A stretch of DNA of 64,000 nucleotides from Solen grandis (GCA_021229015.1 CM037781.1:68468345-68532344), one strand, 5' to 3'. Shown: positions 46,690-58,478, numbered from the stretch's first letter. The notes: a model not told the origin generated them from the letters alone. A program made the numbers and translations.

Positions 46690-48500
46690 TGTCACGAAAT
46701 TTAGCCCTTTTAAAACATTTAAGGATCTTTTTTCATTTGATACCTCATGGACTTCTAAAGCTAATTTCAGTAATCAGTAGACCTCGGATTTTGGTTTCAT
46801 TTAAGTTTCTTTCTTTTTTGACGCATGTGTTTATTTCATTTTTTTCTAACGAATCGAATGAAATTGACAAATAATCCCGACACAGGAAGATTTTCTCAAA
46901 ATCAAGTTGCGGGAATTTCTAAACAAAGCTGAATACTAAAACAAACATATATAGTTTATCTATCCCGAACCACCTTTTACGTTTTTATCTCTTTTATGCT
47001 TCACATATTTGCAGATAATTTTAGTTATTTGTTTTTGATTCTCTTAAAGTGATCCCTCGTCGAATACCCCCGATTAACTTATTCATGATGATAGATGATC
47101 TATTGATCGGCCGTGACAATGAAAATGATCAGTGATGTCGTAATATTGAAAACAAAATGAAAGTGTATAGTGCCTATATGATCTATGGGCATTATGGGTG
47201 GAGCTTTTTGCGACGGTGACTGATTACGTCATGGTTTGCATGAAGCCTTTTAAAATGTAACCAGTGATACTGACTCTGCCTATCACGGTTACTGTCAATC
47301 AAACGGGAGTCGGATCCATAATGCGAGGACAACTGCAAAGCTGAATGGCGTACGTGACAATCTGTAAATATGTTATTGTTTATGTTTTAAATCTTATGAA
47401 TTTATCGCAGCGCTCCACTTCGAAATGCTTATATACATACATGTATAAGATTGTCATCTTGACCCATAGAGTTTTGGCGGATAATCCCTTCGTAATGAAG
47501 GGTAGTCTGTAAAATTAAATTAACTAATTCCTAGTAATTATTAAAGGGAGGTAACAAATACAACACTACTAGTAGGGCTAACACCAATAATCTCCCATTA
47601 TATCGCTTGCGCACGCGATAGATTTAGTTACCGAAAGCGAAAGTGATAACATGACTATCAAAAGGTGAATTCACTTTTAATTCATTTAAGAGTTATTCCT
47701 TTTTACTAAGTCAGATAAATATTTGAAAACAAATCAGTAATTTGACTGGAACAACTCGAGATTTAAACCCACTGCTGCTGAAAGCACTATTCTGCATGCA
47801 TCGAATGGAGAGTACAAGTCGAATTAAACATTAAATTTAAGCCTTTATAGTGATGCTTTTAGATTTTTTTTCCATTGCGTGTTTTGCTGAGGTGCAATGC
47901 GGGGGTAAAACGTACACTCATTTGATAAAATATTGTATAATTACCAAATGTAATTTATATATTAAATTTAATTGAAACACAAAATATAAACGAAAACAAT
48001 AAAATGACATTTATTTATCTTTCACATATACATTTTCATATGATTTTTAATTGCTTCGCAGGAAATATATTCTACCGCGCAACAGTGATATCATTCACAA
48101 CAACAAAATAAATAACTTTTTAATAATTTTCAGTCATATAATGACTTACTTTATGTAAATAAACAATAATATTATAATTTAAAATTAGATATAAACCTTC
48201 AGCAATGCTATCTGGAAAACATGATTTCCATTGCGTGTTACATTTCATCCATTGCGCCAAATATTTTTAATTGCGTGTTTTAGGCTAACCCGGGAAAACT
48301 CAATTAGAGTTATCGTTCTTGTTTCCTGTTAAATGAAATTGAAACTCGTGTGAAAATAACTCAGAAATCTTCAATCCAGCTCATTAGGGAGAGGTACATA
48401 CACACATTCCATTTTTATTGATTATTTAATCTACTGTATTTATCAAACTGCCATCATTGTTAGAGATGTAACGCGGGTCTCTTTATAACGTATAATTTCA
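46690..48500. other. No gene recognised
   Basis: A TTAAAGGGAGGTAACAAA motif near 47541 and a somewhat GC-richer zone at 47050-47340 stand out, but no frame, TIR pair or tRNA-like head could be supported. Confidence 0.35.
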
Positions 48501-48503
48501 ATA

Positions 48504-48728
48504 ATGGGTGGGGAAGATACTTTTGTCTTGAGAAAACCCAATGCAGTGAATGATAGTTTAAAGCATGAATTAGAGTCAAATCATGCCGAACGATTGGCAT
48601 TATTAATGTTATTATTTTTTATAATATCAATTTATTATTATAGACTATGTGTTTCAGCTTTGACGAAAACTTCAACTTTCGTTTTCGTATTTAGGACATT
48701 TTGTAATAAACCATGTGCGTCTATTTGA
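48504..48728 (+). CDS. Small ORF with one predicted membrane segment, unknown
   Basis: The ATG has purines at -3 and G at +4 (AATAATGGG). A polar 30-residue start (MGGEDTFVLRKPNAVNDSLK) leads to a hydrophobic segment (LALLMLLFFIISIYYYRLCV) and a short tail, 74 codons. An AT-rich context favours such hydrophobic frames by chance, so confidence is low. Confidence 0.2.
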   Translation: MGGEDTFVLRKPNAVNDSLKHELESNHAERLALLMLLFFIISIYYYRLCVSALTKTSTFVFVFRTFCNKPCASI

Positions 48729-50378
48729 TATACTTGTTTGTGTAGTAAATAATAGGTGTAGATTTATACATTTCTGTCATTGTTTAAGCTTTATTCTCGA
48801 TAAGGATTAAATATGTTTTAATAAATAATGATAAATCAAATAATGTGTTACTCAGTTCCACAGAATAAATTTATCCTTTTATAAAATGACTGGTTAAAAA
48901 AATAATTATGAACAATGATAGATGTAATAATTACGAATCATACAACAAAAAGATTATCAAGTTCAATTGAGACATGTGAATGTAATCTAACAATTTAAGA
49001 AAAAAAAGCCAGAGAGGGATTTGAACACATGACCCCTCAAATGGTTTTAGTAAGGGTGGTCAAGAGAATAAATTCACTGTTCAAATGATTCATAAATACT
49101 TTGTGGATTAGTGAACGGCCGTAAACAAAAACATCCACCTTAAATTCTGATTTGATAGGGCCCTTGGGTCACAGTACAGAGAACAAATATATATTTTGTT
49201 TTTTAATCCAATGGCAACACATTTATAAATGGTAAGACCAAAATGATCACAAGAGAGAAGTGTATAGCCAGACTAGTGGACGCATTTCAGGGATCGACAC
49301 TGACAGTGTCCCGAAATCCCGAGGATAGTCAGGACACCAGAAATAGGGCAGGGATTCCAGAATTGAAATGTCAGATGTTCCGTTGGGACACTTTTCTTAT
49401 TAAAAGTACATTAAACAGCCACATTTGTTGGAAACCTTTGTAATCATTTCATAAAACTTTCTTACTAGTAACCCTCTTTTATGAATCATAACTTAGCCAC
49501 CAATTGATATATAAATACAGCTGTCATATGTCTGAATGACATGACAGAGACTCTTTAATTTTCAGGAGGGACTCCTGAATTTCAAAGCAGGTATTCTGCC
49601 AGGTTATGCGGTTTAAGAGTTATTGTTAAACTTACACTGGCACTTACACAAATCTTTTACTTTGGGCCACATGTTGCATTTGGAAAATGTCCCTGAATTC
49701 ATAGGACATAAATTGCTATGATCTTGTCAAACCAAAAGGCAGTATGTACAGATGAACCCCATTTTTGGCACCAAATGTAACCAGGTAGAAAGAATGTGAA
49801 AATGGACCAGGATTCTAACACAGGACCCGTGGCATACAATGCGAGAGCATACACACATGTGTATTTGAAATTTGTCCATGAAAAAAAATATTGTTATACA
49901 CAAGTGTGATATACACTAGAGAACTATACTGTAACGATCCCACATTTTGCCAGGAACTAGAACCAGTACCATACAGATTTAATTAGAATTTAGGTTTGCC
50001 CTCCGTCTGTCCATCCGGAAATCTGGATCCTGCAATAAATTAAAACCCGTTTAAGATAAAATTACGAATAGATGGCAGCATGGAGATTCTGCACGCCACT
50101 TTTTAGCTCACATGAGCACAACGTGCTCAAGGTGAGCTTTTCTGATCGCCTTTTGTCCGTCGTCCGTGCGTCAGTGCGTCCGGCGTCAACAATTGCTTCA
50201 AACAACATCTCCTCCTAAACGGCTTGGCCAATTTGAAAAATATTTTGCAGGAATGTTCCTTGGATGAAGCTCTACTATAGTTGTATAAATGGTTCTGGTC
50301 CATTGCATAATTAGGTCACAGGAGCTAAAAATAGATTTTAAAAATGCAAACTTTGAAAATCTTCTTCTGCAAAACTGC

Positions 50379-51850
50379 AAGGCCTAGAGCTTAGATATTT
50401 GGTATGTAGCATCATCTTATGGGCCACTACCAAGATTGTACAAATCATAGCCCTATGATGATAATTCTAGAATCCATAAGGCCTAGAGCTTAGATATTTG
50501 GTATGTAGCATCATCTTATGGGCCACTACCAAGATTGTACAAATCATAGCCCTATGGTGATAAATGACCCCGCACCAGGGGTCACTTGTTTTACATAGCT
50601 TAGATATTTGGTATGAGCATCATCTTATGGGCCACTACCAAGATTGTACAAATCATAGCCCTATGGTGATAAATGACCCCGCACCAGGGGTCACTTGTTT
50701 TACATAGAGTTATATAGGCAAATCTTAAAAAATCTTCTTCCATGAATGCATAAGGCCTAGAGCTTAGATATTTGGTATGAAGCATCATCTTATGGGCCAC
50801 TACCAAGATTGTACAAATCATAGCCCTATGGTGATAAATGACCCCGCACCAGGGGTCACTTGTTTTACATAAAGTTAAATAGGAAAATCTTAAAAAATCT
50901 TCTTCCATGAATGCATAAGGCCTAGAGCTTAGATATTTGGTATGAAGCATCATCTTATGGGCCACTACCAAGATTGTACAAATCATAGCCCTATGGTGAT
51001 AAATGACCCCGCACCAGGGGTCACTTGTTTTACATAGAGTTATATAGGAAAATCTTAAAAAATCTTCTTCTATGAATCCATAAGGCCTAGAGCTTAGATA
51101 TTTGGTATGTAGCATCATCTTATGGGCCACTACCAAGATTGTACAAATCCTTTATATATAGACATTGTATGTATATGTGTGTATATGTATATATATTTGT
51201 GCACAGGCACATGCAAAAATCATATATTTTGACAAAATATATTGATATTATATAGAAAAAATATATGGTAATTTAGAAAAAAGTGACATTCAATATAGAA
51301 TGACTATCCAATTGACCGACCTCATCACTTAATATATACATGTATACAAATATTTTTTTTTACTCATGATACAATCACATGTATGATGTGCTTTATATTT
51401 CTGTAGGTAAGAGTTTACTGTTTTTGATTTATATACATAAGATTGTGGAGTTTAAATATTAGTATAATTATATGTAATTAAAGTTGCATGTAGACCTGTA
51501 ATATATTGTAAATGTACTGAAACATACTGTTTGTAAGGTGGTCAGTAGGATGGCTCTCCGACCTACTGCTATCGAATGACGGGGAAAATAAAAACTTTTT
51601 TTTTTTGGAAAAAAAAAAAAAAAAAAAAAAAAAAAAGATTGTACAAATCATAGCCCAATGGTGATAAATGACCCCACACCAGGGGTCACTTGTTTTACAT
51701 AGAGTTAAATAGGAAAATCTTAAAAAATCTTCTTCTATGAATTAATAAGGCCTAGAGCTAAGATTTTTGGTATGTAGTAGCATCTAATGGTTCATTACAA
51801 AGATTTTCAAAGTCTTGGCCCTACGGTGATAAATGACCCTGCGCCCAAGT
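50379..51850. repeat. 165-bp tandem core of the family A element
   Basis: AAGGCCTAGAGCTTAGATAT recurs at 50379, 50478 (short unit), 50752, 50917 and 51082 (165 apart), and after the insertion at 51747. Units are almost identical. Since 165 is 55 codons, a 178-codon minus-strand frame with three near-identical repeats (50600-51136) stays open; it is not a gene. Confidence 0.93.
51150..51634 (+). mobile_element. Poly(A) retro-insertion nested in the family A element
   Basis: AAGATTGTACAAATC at 51135-51149 is repeated at 51635-51649, directly after a run of about 30 A. AATAAA lies at 51587-51592. This is a 15-bp target-site duplication plus tail, the mark of L1-type retrotransposition. The insert (about 485 bp, AT-rich, no coding motif) is either a 5'-truncated LINE 3' UTR or a retrotransposed transcript. 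Confidence 0.88.
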
Positions 51851-52194
51851 CTTCTCTGAAACCATATGGCCCATTGCTTAGATATTTGGTGTATATTGTC
51901 AGGGGTAAAATGTTTTAGATTAAGTTATATCAGAATCCTTGTCTGTTTAAAAACCTTGACATCAGTTGAAGCAATGGTACTCAGGTGAGCGATTCAGGGC
52001 CATCATGGCCCTCTTGTTTTTTTCTCAGACCAAAATTCAGGTTGCTATGGAAACAGAAAAAATATACACCTCAACGATAGTTGACTCATGTGTTGCGTGC
52101 AACACCAGTTATAATTGTTTACACAAATCTCACTGCGACAAGGGTAACTAATTGGGCATTACATAATCAAGTGTTGAAAATATACAGTCCTGTA

Positions 52195-52285
52195 GAAAAT
52201 ATACAGTCATAGATCAGGATTTGAACCCGAGAAGCAGGCCCTACATGTTTGGAGCTCAACAATCTGAGATACCATACTGCTTACA
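52195..52285 (-). repeat. tRNA-like SINE head fragment
   Basis: The minus strand has TGGTATCTCAGATTGTTGAG and GGGTTCAAATCCTG in A-box/B-box order with a B-box spacing near that of a tRNA. Confidence 0.4.
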
Positions 52286-52379
52286 CATTATCTTACCAAT
52301 ATTGGCTACTTATAGTGACTAAATGAAGGCATCTGCTGAAAGGCTTTAGATCTTACTTGTTTGATGGAACTGGTATTGC

Positions 52380-52550
52380 AGCTAAATTTCTTTATTTGAG
52401 ACTCAGGATAATGTGATAAGTTGTGGTAAACAGGAAATGCCACTTTTCTGTTGAGTATGCTATTGCATGAGCAGCACAATATCTGTATATATTGTCCCTA
52501 AAACAACTGAAATACTGTTGATTTGTCTTTTTAAACTGATTAAACAAGGA
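52380..52550 (+). repeat. Diverged SINE family 2 fragment (body and tail)
   Basis: CAGGATAATGTGATAAG, GAGCAGCACAATATCTGTATAT and ACTGAAATACTGTTGATTTG, then TTTAAACTGATTAAACAAGG, follow the order of the 34957 copy. Confidence 0.55.
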
Positions 52551-52660
52551 TTTTTGCTAGGAAGAAATCTTTGTCATTGCATTGTTTTCATCTTCTGACC
52601 TACAAACAATTTTGTCATGTATATGCATTTGTAGGATAATTAAAACATGTTATCCTTTAA

Positions 52661-52853
52661 GGTAATCCATCCATCATTAAATTATAACCATTATCCATGA
52701 AATGCTTAAAACGACTTCAGTTCAGATGCAAGCGTCAACTGACATGGAATAAAAGGCTATTTTGCTTTAAGCCTATAAAGGCTTGCATTTACTATACAAT
52801 TCCCACTATCATTTCATGGACTATGATCACCATTAAATAATGGATGGTTTACC
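52661..52853. mobile_element. 193-bp foldback MITE at TTAA
   Basis: GGTAATCCATCCATCATT and AATAATGGATGGTTTACC are imperfect inverse ends between TTAA at 52657-52660 and 52854-52857. Inner pairs (CCATGAAATG/CATTTCATGG, GATGCAAGC/GCTTGCATT) extend the fold over most of the length. Confidence 0.75.
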
Positions 52854-52859
52854 TTAAAT

Positions 52860-53876
52860 GCAAGCTTACCCTTAAAAGTTGGGTACTGATTATTTAAATT
52901 TGATTCTTGTATTTAGTGCTCTAGATAAAAGAAACAGTTAACCAGGAAAATATAACTTGACATTGTATCATGTCACTTATCTGATGGCCTTATATCACAG
53001 AGAGGCATAGTAATATGGTTGTATCATGCTGACATAAGTTAGAATTTCCTTGATTGGGTTTTCTACATTATATAACATACAGAGTACATTAATGACAGAT
53101 CAGTCTTTGACTTGACTGAGATACCTATATATTTTATTGTTGCTCACATTTTACTTTTATATATTATTTTATAATTTGATGGAATTTGTGATTTTAGTTT
53201 TTGGGTATTACATATATATAATTATATTTTATGTTTAAATATAATTATATTTTATACATATATATAATTATATTTTATGTCTCCCATATTTCATCCTGAG
53301 AGGTTTTGTACTATTATTTTTACAATATTTTATCATTTGTAAAAATATATGTACAAAAGTGAGACTTTAATATACTGTGTGTCTGTTATGGTTATAATAA
53401 TGGGTGATTGATTGTGAAATTCTGAAAATAGTGTACATGTGCAGCCCTTGGCACTTACTTTTACAAAACTATCAAAGTGATACCAGCTCTTTGGAAAAAC
53501 AACTGTTTAAAATTCATTTTGCAAATCAAATGGAATTATATGACAGTTTTAATACCTGTCTAGACTCCATGTGTGTGTTATTCCTCTTCAAATAGGAACC
53601 ATTGAACTCCAGTTACTTATGTATAACATTTCAAAATAGCATGCATACATATATTCCATATTTTTTTTTTCATGGAGTGTTTTAATTATTATTTTATATA
53701 CTGTTACATTTTATTTTCATTTTAGAATTCCACATTAAGCAACTGCTAAGATTTTCAAAGGGTATTCTTACAACTGTTGTTTTTCTGGTGTAAGTTGGTT
53801 GTTTATTTGGCTAAAAATGGAATGGAAGTTGTAATTTGCTGAAAATTTGCTTGCATCTTATGCCTCAAATCCCTTT
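52860..53876. other. No gene recognised
   Basis: AT-rich. ATATAATTATATTTTATG is repeated around 53210-53280. A 63-codon frame at 53404-53595 has no recognisable product. Confidence 0.35.
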
Positions 53877-53877
53877 T

Positions 53878-54777
53878 TAGCTCACTTGAGCACTTGTGCT
53901 AAGGGTGAGCTTTTGTGACCACTTTTTGTCTGTCGTGTGTTGTCCATCATCCGTCGTCAACAATTGATTGTGAACACTCTTGAGGTCACAGGTTTGGCCC
54001 AATCTTAATGAAACTTGGTCAGGATGTTTGTCTACATGATATCTCGGATGAGTTAAAAATTGGATCACATGGGGTCAAAAAACAGGTCACCAGGTCAGAT
54101 CTTATAAAAAAAACACTTGTGAACACTCTAGAGGCCACAGTTTTGGTCCAATCTTAATGAAAGTTGGTCAGGGTGGTTGCCTACATAATATTTTGGAAAG
54201 ATTTGAAATTGGGCCACGTGGGGTCAAAAAGTAGGTAACCAGGTCAATTCTTAGAAAAACCTTGAGAACACTCTAGAGGCCACAGTTTTGGCTCAATCTT
54301 CAAAAGATTTGGTCAGGATGTTTGTCTACATGATGTCTCGGATGAGTTCGAAAATGGGTCATGTGGGGTCAAAAACTAGGTCACCAGGTCAAATCTTAGA
54401 AAAACCTTGTTGAACGCTCTAGAAGCCACAGTTTTGGCCCAATCTTCATAAAATTTGGCCCAGGATGTTTGTCTACATAATATCTCGGATAAGTTCGAAA
54501 TTGGGTCATGTGGGACAAAAACTAGGTCACCAGATCAAATCTTAGAAAAACCTTGTGAACTCTCTAAAGGCCTACATTTTTGTCCCAGACTTCATTAAAC
54601 TTGATATGAATGATGACTGCATGAATTTCCAGTTGAGTGCAAATTCGGGTAGAATCAATATGTAGGTCACTTAGTCAAATTTTAGAAAAAACACTTTAGG
54701 TGCCAGATTTTTTTTCATTATGCCTAACACAGCCATCTTACTCAGGTGAGCGACACAGGGCCATCTTGGCCCTCTTG
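53878..54777 (+). mobile_element. Helentron-like element, family A, second full copy
   Basis: The left end AGCTCACTTGAGC, subterminal CTCAGGTGAGCG near the right end, hairpin AGGGCCATCTTGGCCCT (54757-54773) and CTTG end match the 50-kb copy. The core is different: five diverged units of about 146 bp starting with GAACACTC (53972, 54121, 54266, 54412, 54557) and sharing GGTCACCAGGTCA. So the same ends carry unrelated or far-diverged tandem cores. Confidence 0.75.
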
Positions 54778-55203
54778 TTTATTGTTAATGTTGTTGTTGG
54801 AAAAAATAGCACCAGGAACAAAAAATGGTACCACGAATGTGTGTGACGAAAATTTATGGTACCCAGTATATATGGCACCAAGATTTTATGGCAACTTACC
54901 TTAATAAGTATGGAGATTGACAAAAGTAAACATCTCCTTTTAAGATGGATAAATATTTATAAAAGGTAAATATGCGGGATTTGGTAATTTTATATTGTTA
55001 TAATAACCCACATAGAAAGCATTAAGTCTGATACAAAGCCGTGTAACATCTAAAAGTCACATCATGCTACCCCTAACAATTAGCTCACTGCAATTCTTTC
55101 CCTCTTTAATTCTCTTACCTGCAGTTAATACGATTTCCTTCAATATGTATTATCTTTATCAAAAAGGCGAAACAACTAAACAACAATACATGTATATCAT
55201 TAT

Positions 55204-55209
55204 TTTATT
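55204..55209 (-). promoter_or_regulatory. Poly(A) signal for the 55233-55359 exon
   Basis: AATAAA on the minus strand, 24 bases past the stop codon of the terminal exon. Confidence 0.45.
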
Positions 55210-55232
55210 TAACATTTCTATCTGACAAAAAA

Positions 55233-55359
55233 TTAAGGGACCCAGCAGTTCTGCAGATTGACGAACTCCTTTAATTTGAAGAACATACACAACTTCTGTG
55301 CTTTCAGTGCTTTGATTGCAGTATCCGCGTTTAATTCATCTAGAGTTGTCTCTCTTTTT
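55233..55359 (-). CDS. Likely 3'-terminal exon, unknown product
   Basis: The minus strand has an excellent acceptor (TTTCTGCTTTCTTTTCTTAG), then only one open frame, 41 codons (KRETTLDELNADTAIKALKA, then KLKEFVNLQNCWVP) and TAA at 55233-55235, with AATAAA soon after. Phase 2 in. It could be the cytoplasmic end of the gene with exons at 58-63.6 kb, but the phases need one more exon between, and I found none. No family recognised. Confidence 0.45.
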
Positions 55360-55744
55360 CTAAGAAAAGAAAGCAGAAACAAATCGGGAAATTGGCAGAA
55401 AAAAAGTTGAAAATCCTTAGGTATCCATCGGTATATTGTGTTTCTTTAATGCACCAGTCAGTGAGTGATTATGTTGGTTGGCTAATCAAGCATGGAAACG
55501 AAACGTACAGCAGTCTCATATTTTTAAATATCGTCGGATTGGTCCTTATCCCTGAATACATTAATTTTGTATAAATACTAAATGGTGGCTTTCATTTATT
55601 TATTATAAATATAATAATTATTTATTATAATCAATACGTATTGAACTGTATTGATGATTTACGAATACAAGTATGTATAAGATTGTCTATTGAAACAATT
55701 TATGCTACTTTCTATTTCGAGCTATGACATGTTTCACATCTGCT

Positions 55745-55815
55745 TCTCTCTCTCTCTCTCTTATTCATGAAATGTAGCCCCCCCCCCCACACACACACAC
55801 ACCACCAACACACAC
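55745..55815. repeat. Compound microsatellite: (TC)n, C run, (AC)n
   Basis: TC repeats at 55745-55762, then a C run and CA repeats at 55780-55815, just before the family B element. Confidence 0.9.
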
Positions 55816-55855
55816 ATGCGCGCCAGTATGATGTTTTGTTTTTTATTTTGATTTT

Positions 55856-57749
55856 AACCAGGTTTTCTGAAGGAAAAATCTGGTTATTAGATTGGGGTAT
55901 GTCAGCGGGCGGATGGGCGGGCGTAAACAATTTCTTCTGTGCGCAACTCCTCTTACATTTTTCAACGGATTTGGCCAAAACTTTTACAGAAGCATTATTG
56001 CATAGTGACCTGGTGCATATTGTCAGGATTTTGTGGTTCGACTATTTTTGATGCAGTTATGGTCCTTTGTTATTTTTTCACATATGTAATATATAGGGAA
56101 ATATTCCTCTGTGCACAACTCCTCCTACATTTTTCAATGGATTTGGCCCAGACTTTTACAGAAGCATTATTACATAGTGACCCAGCTCATATTGTCAGGA
56201 TTTTGTGGTTCGACTATTTTTGATGCAGTTATGACCCTTTGCCCCTAAACGGATGTAAGGGAAATATTCTTTTGTGCACAACTTCTACATTTCTTAATAA
56301 ATTTTGTCCATACTTTAACAGAAGTACCTTCACTAAGTCACCCTGGAGAATGTTACCTGTGTTTTGCATTTTTGATGGAGCTATGCCCCTTTGATAAAAT
56401 TCCTTGTCCGGAGCATAACTCCTACTTTATAAGATTTATTGACTTGAAACTTTATAGGTGCATACATCTCATTGAGGCGGAATGCAGTGCATAGGAACCT
56501 CACTCTGTGGTTCATAATTTTGGAGTTACATGTTTGCCCCTTCGTTAAAATTCCTGATATGGAGCATAACTCCTTAAGGACGATTTCTACAGATTTCTAT
56601 AATAATAATCCTTTCATAGAATTTTCTAATTTTTTGACATCCGTAGTAGAATTCAATGGCGAGTTCGAAAATGAAAAGAAAAAGTAAGGTTGTCGGGCTA
56701 CTTTTTTAGTAAAAATGAAGTTTCCATGGTAACCAATTTGGTGAAATCCTACAAAATGGCCTAATTTATTCAAGTTACTTAAAATATTCCAGATATTTTA
56801 CACAAACATAACAAACATGAATTTGCACACAAAATAACTTTATTTTATGTTATAATTAAGTAATTTTTCCATCTGTACATTTTTTCAACACAATACAGCC
56901 ATTTTGAATTTCCTCACAGGGTAGAAATGAAAGAAAAAACACACATGTTCTGCAAATAAATAAAGAATAAATAATAATCCTTTCATAGAATGTTTTTATT
57001 TTTTGATATCCATAGTAGAATTTAATGGCGAGTTTAAAAATGAAAAGAAAAAGTAAGGTTGTCGGGCTACTTTTTTTGTAAAAATGAAATTTCCATGGTA
57101 ACCAATTTGCCAAAACTATAAAAAAAATCATAAAAATTCTTTTTAAATATCCAGCATTCATGTTATGCAATGCTCACTTAAAAAGACACAAAAATAACAC
57201 ACATTAATCTCAAAATATTGAAATATAATGTTTCTGGCTCATCGTAATCGAAGACTTAAACGCAAAGTGAAATGTCCGAATGCTATTCAACTATCTCATT
57301 TTTGAAGAATAAAAGTCGACGATTATCTCCCCTAGATGCGCTTGAGTGATGCGCATAAGTTACTACCGAAAACGTCCTTAACTTTAAAATATATAGTAAT
57401 GATTGGTTAGTAATGATTGGTTTTGCAGTTTGACCATTTTTGATGGAGCTATGGCCCTTAGTTATTTTTTCAATTACACATATGTAAGTTATTGAGAAAT
57501 ATTCTTCTGTGTGCAACTCCCCCTACATTTCTCAATAAATTTTGTCCAAACATTTGCAGGGTCACCATCAGTTAGTGCTCTAGCACATATTGTCAGTATT
57601 TTGTGATTTGACAATTTTTGGAGGAATAATTGAACTCAACGGACTTTGTCGAAACTTTTGTAGAGGCACCATGAATAAGAGCCTGTACACTGTCTCTTTT
57701 TTTCTTTTTTTTTTGGAAAACCTGGTTTTGTGACAATTCCTGTCACTTG
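55856..57749 (+). mobile_element. Helentron-like element, family B, full length
   Basis: The left end AACCAGGTTTTC is mirrored subterminally by GAAAACCTGGTT (57716-57727). A hairpin GTGACA...TGTCAC (57730-57746) and the end TTG follow, with T-rich flanks. The plan is the same as family A with unrelated sequence. The core holds units of about 180 bp (GTGCACAACTCCT, TTTGGCC, ACTTTTACAGAAGCATTAT). A 369-bp-spaced duplication (56601 and 56970, CTTTCATAGAAT ... AAGTAAGGTTGTCGGGCTAC) lies inside and may be another nested repeat. Confidence 0.7.
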
Positions 57750-57798
57750 TTGTTTTTGTTTTTTTTTTCAATTTATGATATAAGCAGAAATAATTATA

Positions 57799-57898
57799 NN
57801 NNNNNNNNNNNNNNNNNNNNNNNNNNNNNNNNNNNNNNNNNNNNNNNNNNNNNNNNNNNNNNNNNNNNNNNNNNNNNNNNNNNNNNNNNNNNNNNNNN
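57799..57898. other. Assembly gap (100 N)
   Basis: A run of exactly 100 N. It creates a spurious frame of unknown residues across it. Confidence 0.99.
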
Positions 57899-58096
57899 CA
57901 CCACAAGTAAAAATTAACAGAAATTAGCTAATTTTTCTTTTTTCCAAAAAAAAATTATTTTACTGCGAGTGTCATTTCTCTAAGTATGCTTTCTTTAATA
58001 AACATCAAATATCGCCACGTGGTAAAAAAATAAATCATTTTAAAAAATATTTTTGTTGTTGTGACAGCAGACGGGGACGCTTTTTTGTTAGTTTAC

Positions 58097-58210
58097 CATA
58101 ATCACATGACATTTGTGACGGCAATGATATTTTTGCTTGCAAGGGAGATCCCTGTGTGGAGTTTGCTACTCCTGGTGTGCTAGTGACACTTTGAAAAGTA
58201 AATGCGTAAA
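58097..58210 (-). CDS. Possible Ser/Thr-rich exon of the 59-63 kb gene
   Basis: The minus strand from a weak GAATTAG acceptor reads 37 codons (FQSVTSTPGVANSTQGSPLQ, then SLPSQMSCDYG) to a GTAAAC donor. Phase 1 in and out, like the other exons of this chain. The content suits an extracellular linker. The acceptor lacks a good pyrimidine tract. Confidence 0.25.
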
Positions 58211-58478
58211 CTAATTCAAGTGTACGAAATATAATAATAACAGTAGTTGTTGCAATAGTTGTTGTTGTACTTCTGTAGTTGAGGAAATTGAAAAACTTAT
58301 ATTTTAGATAATAAGTTAATGTATAGCTTATGAAATTAGTAGCGGTTGTTTCTGCTGCCATAACAACAGTACTAGTAACATGAGTAGAGGTAGTACTTCT
58401 AGTAGTAATAGTTGTTGTTGTAGTTGTAGTTGAAAAAGTAGTAGTTAAGGTATAAATTAGAAGTATAATTTATATTAC

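Larger units (their letters stand above)
50104..52016 (+). mobile_element. Helentron-like non-autonomous element, family A, full length
   Basis: The left end TAGCTCACATGAGC is mirrored, subterminally, by CTCAGGTGAGC at 51980-51990. Beyond that lies a perfect hairpin AGGGCCATCATGGCCCT (51996-52012) and the end CTTG. T runs flank both sides. Asymmetric terminal inverted repeats, a 3' hairpin and a T-T target are the Helentron/HINE plan (known for the group; assignment here is inference). The core is a 165-bp tandem array. A retro-insertion lies inside at 51150-51634. No Rep/helicase ORF. Confidence 0.72.

Noticed and set aside
47541..47560. TTAAAGGGAGGTAACAAA as a transposon end
   Set aside because: No inverted partner or second TTAA found nearby.
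49004..49080. tRNA-like B box on the minus strand (GTGTTCAAATCCC)
   Set aside because: No convincing A box at the right distance; too decayed to call.
50600..51136. 178-codon minus frame with three near-identical repeats
   Set aside because: Frame kept open by the 165-bp unit of a non-autonomous element.
57580..57906. 108-codon minus frame across N
   Set aside because: Mostly unknown bases of the assembly gap.
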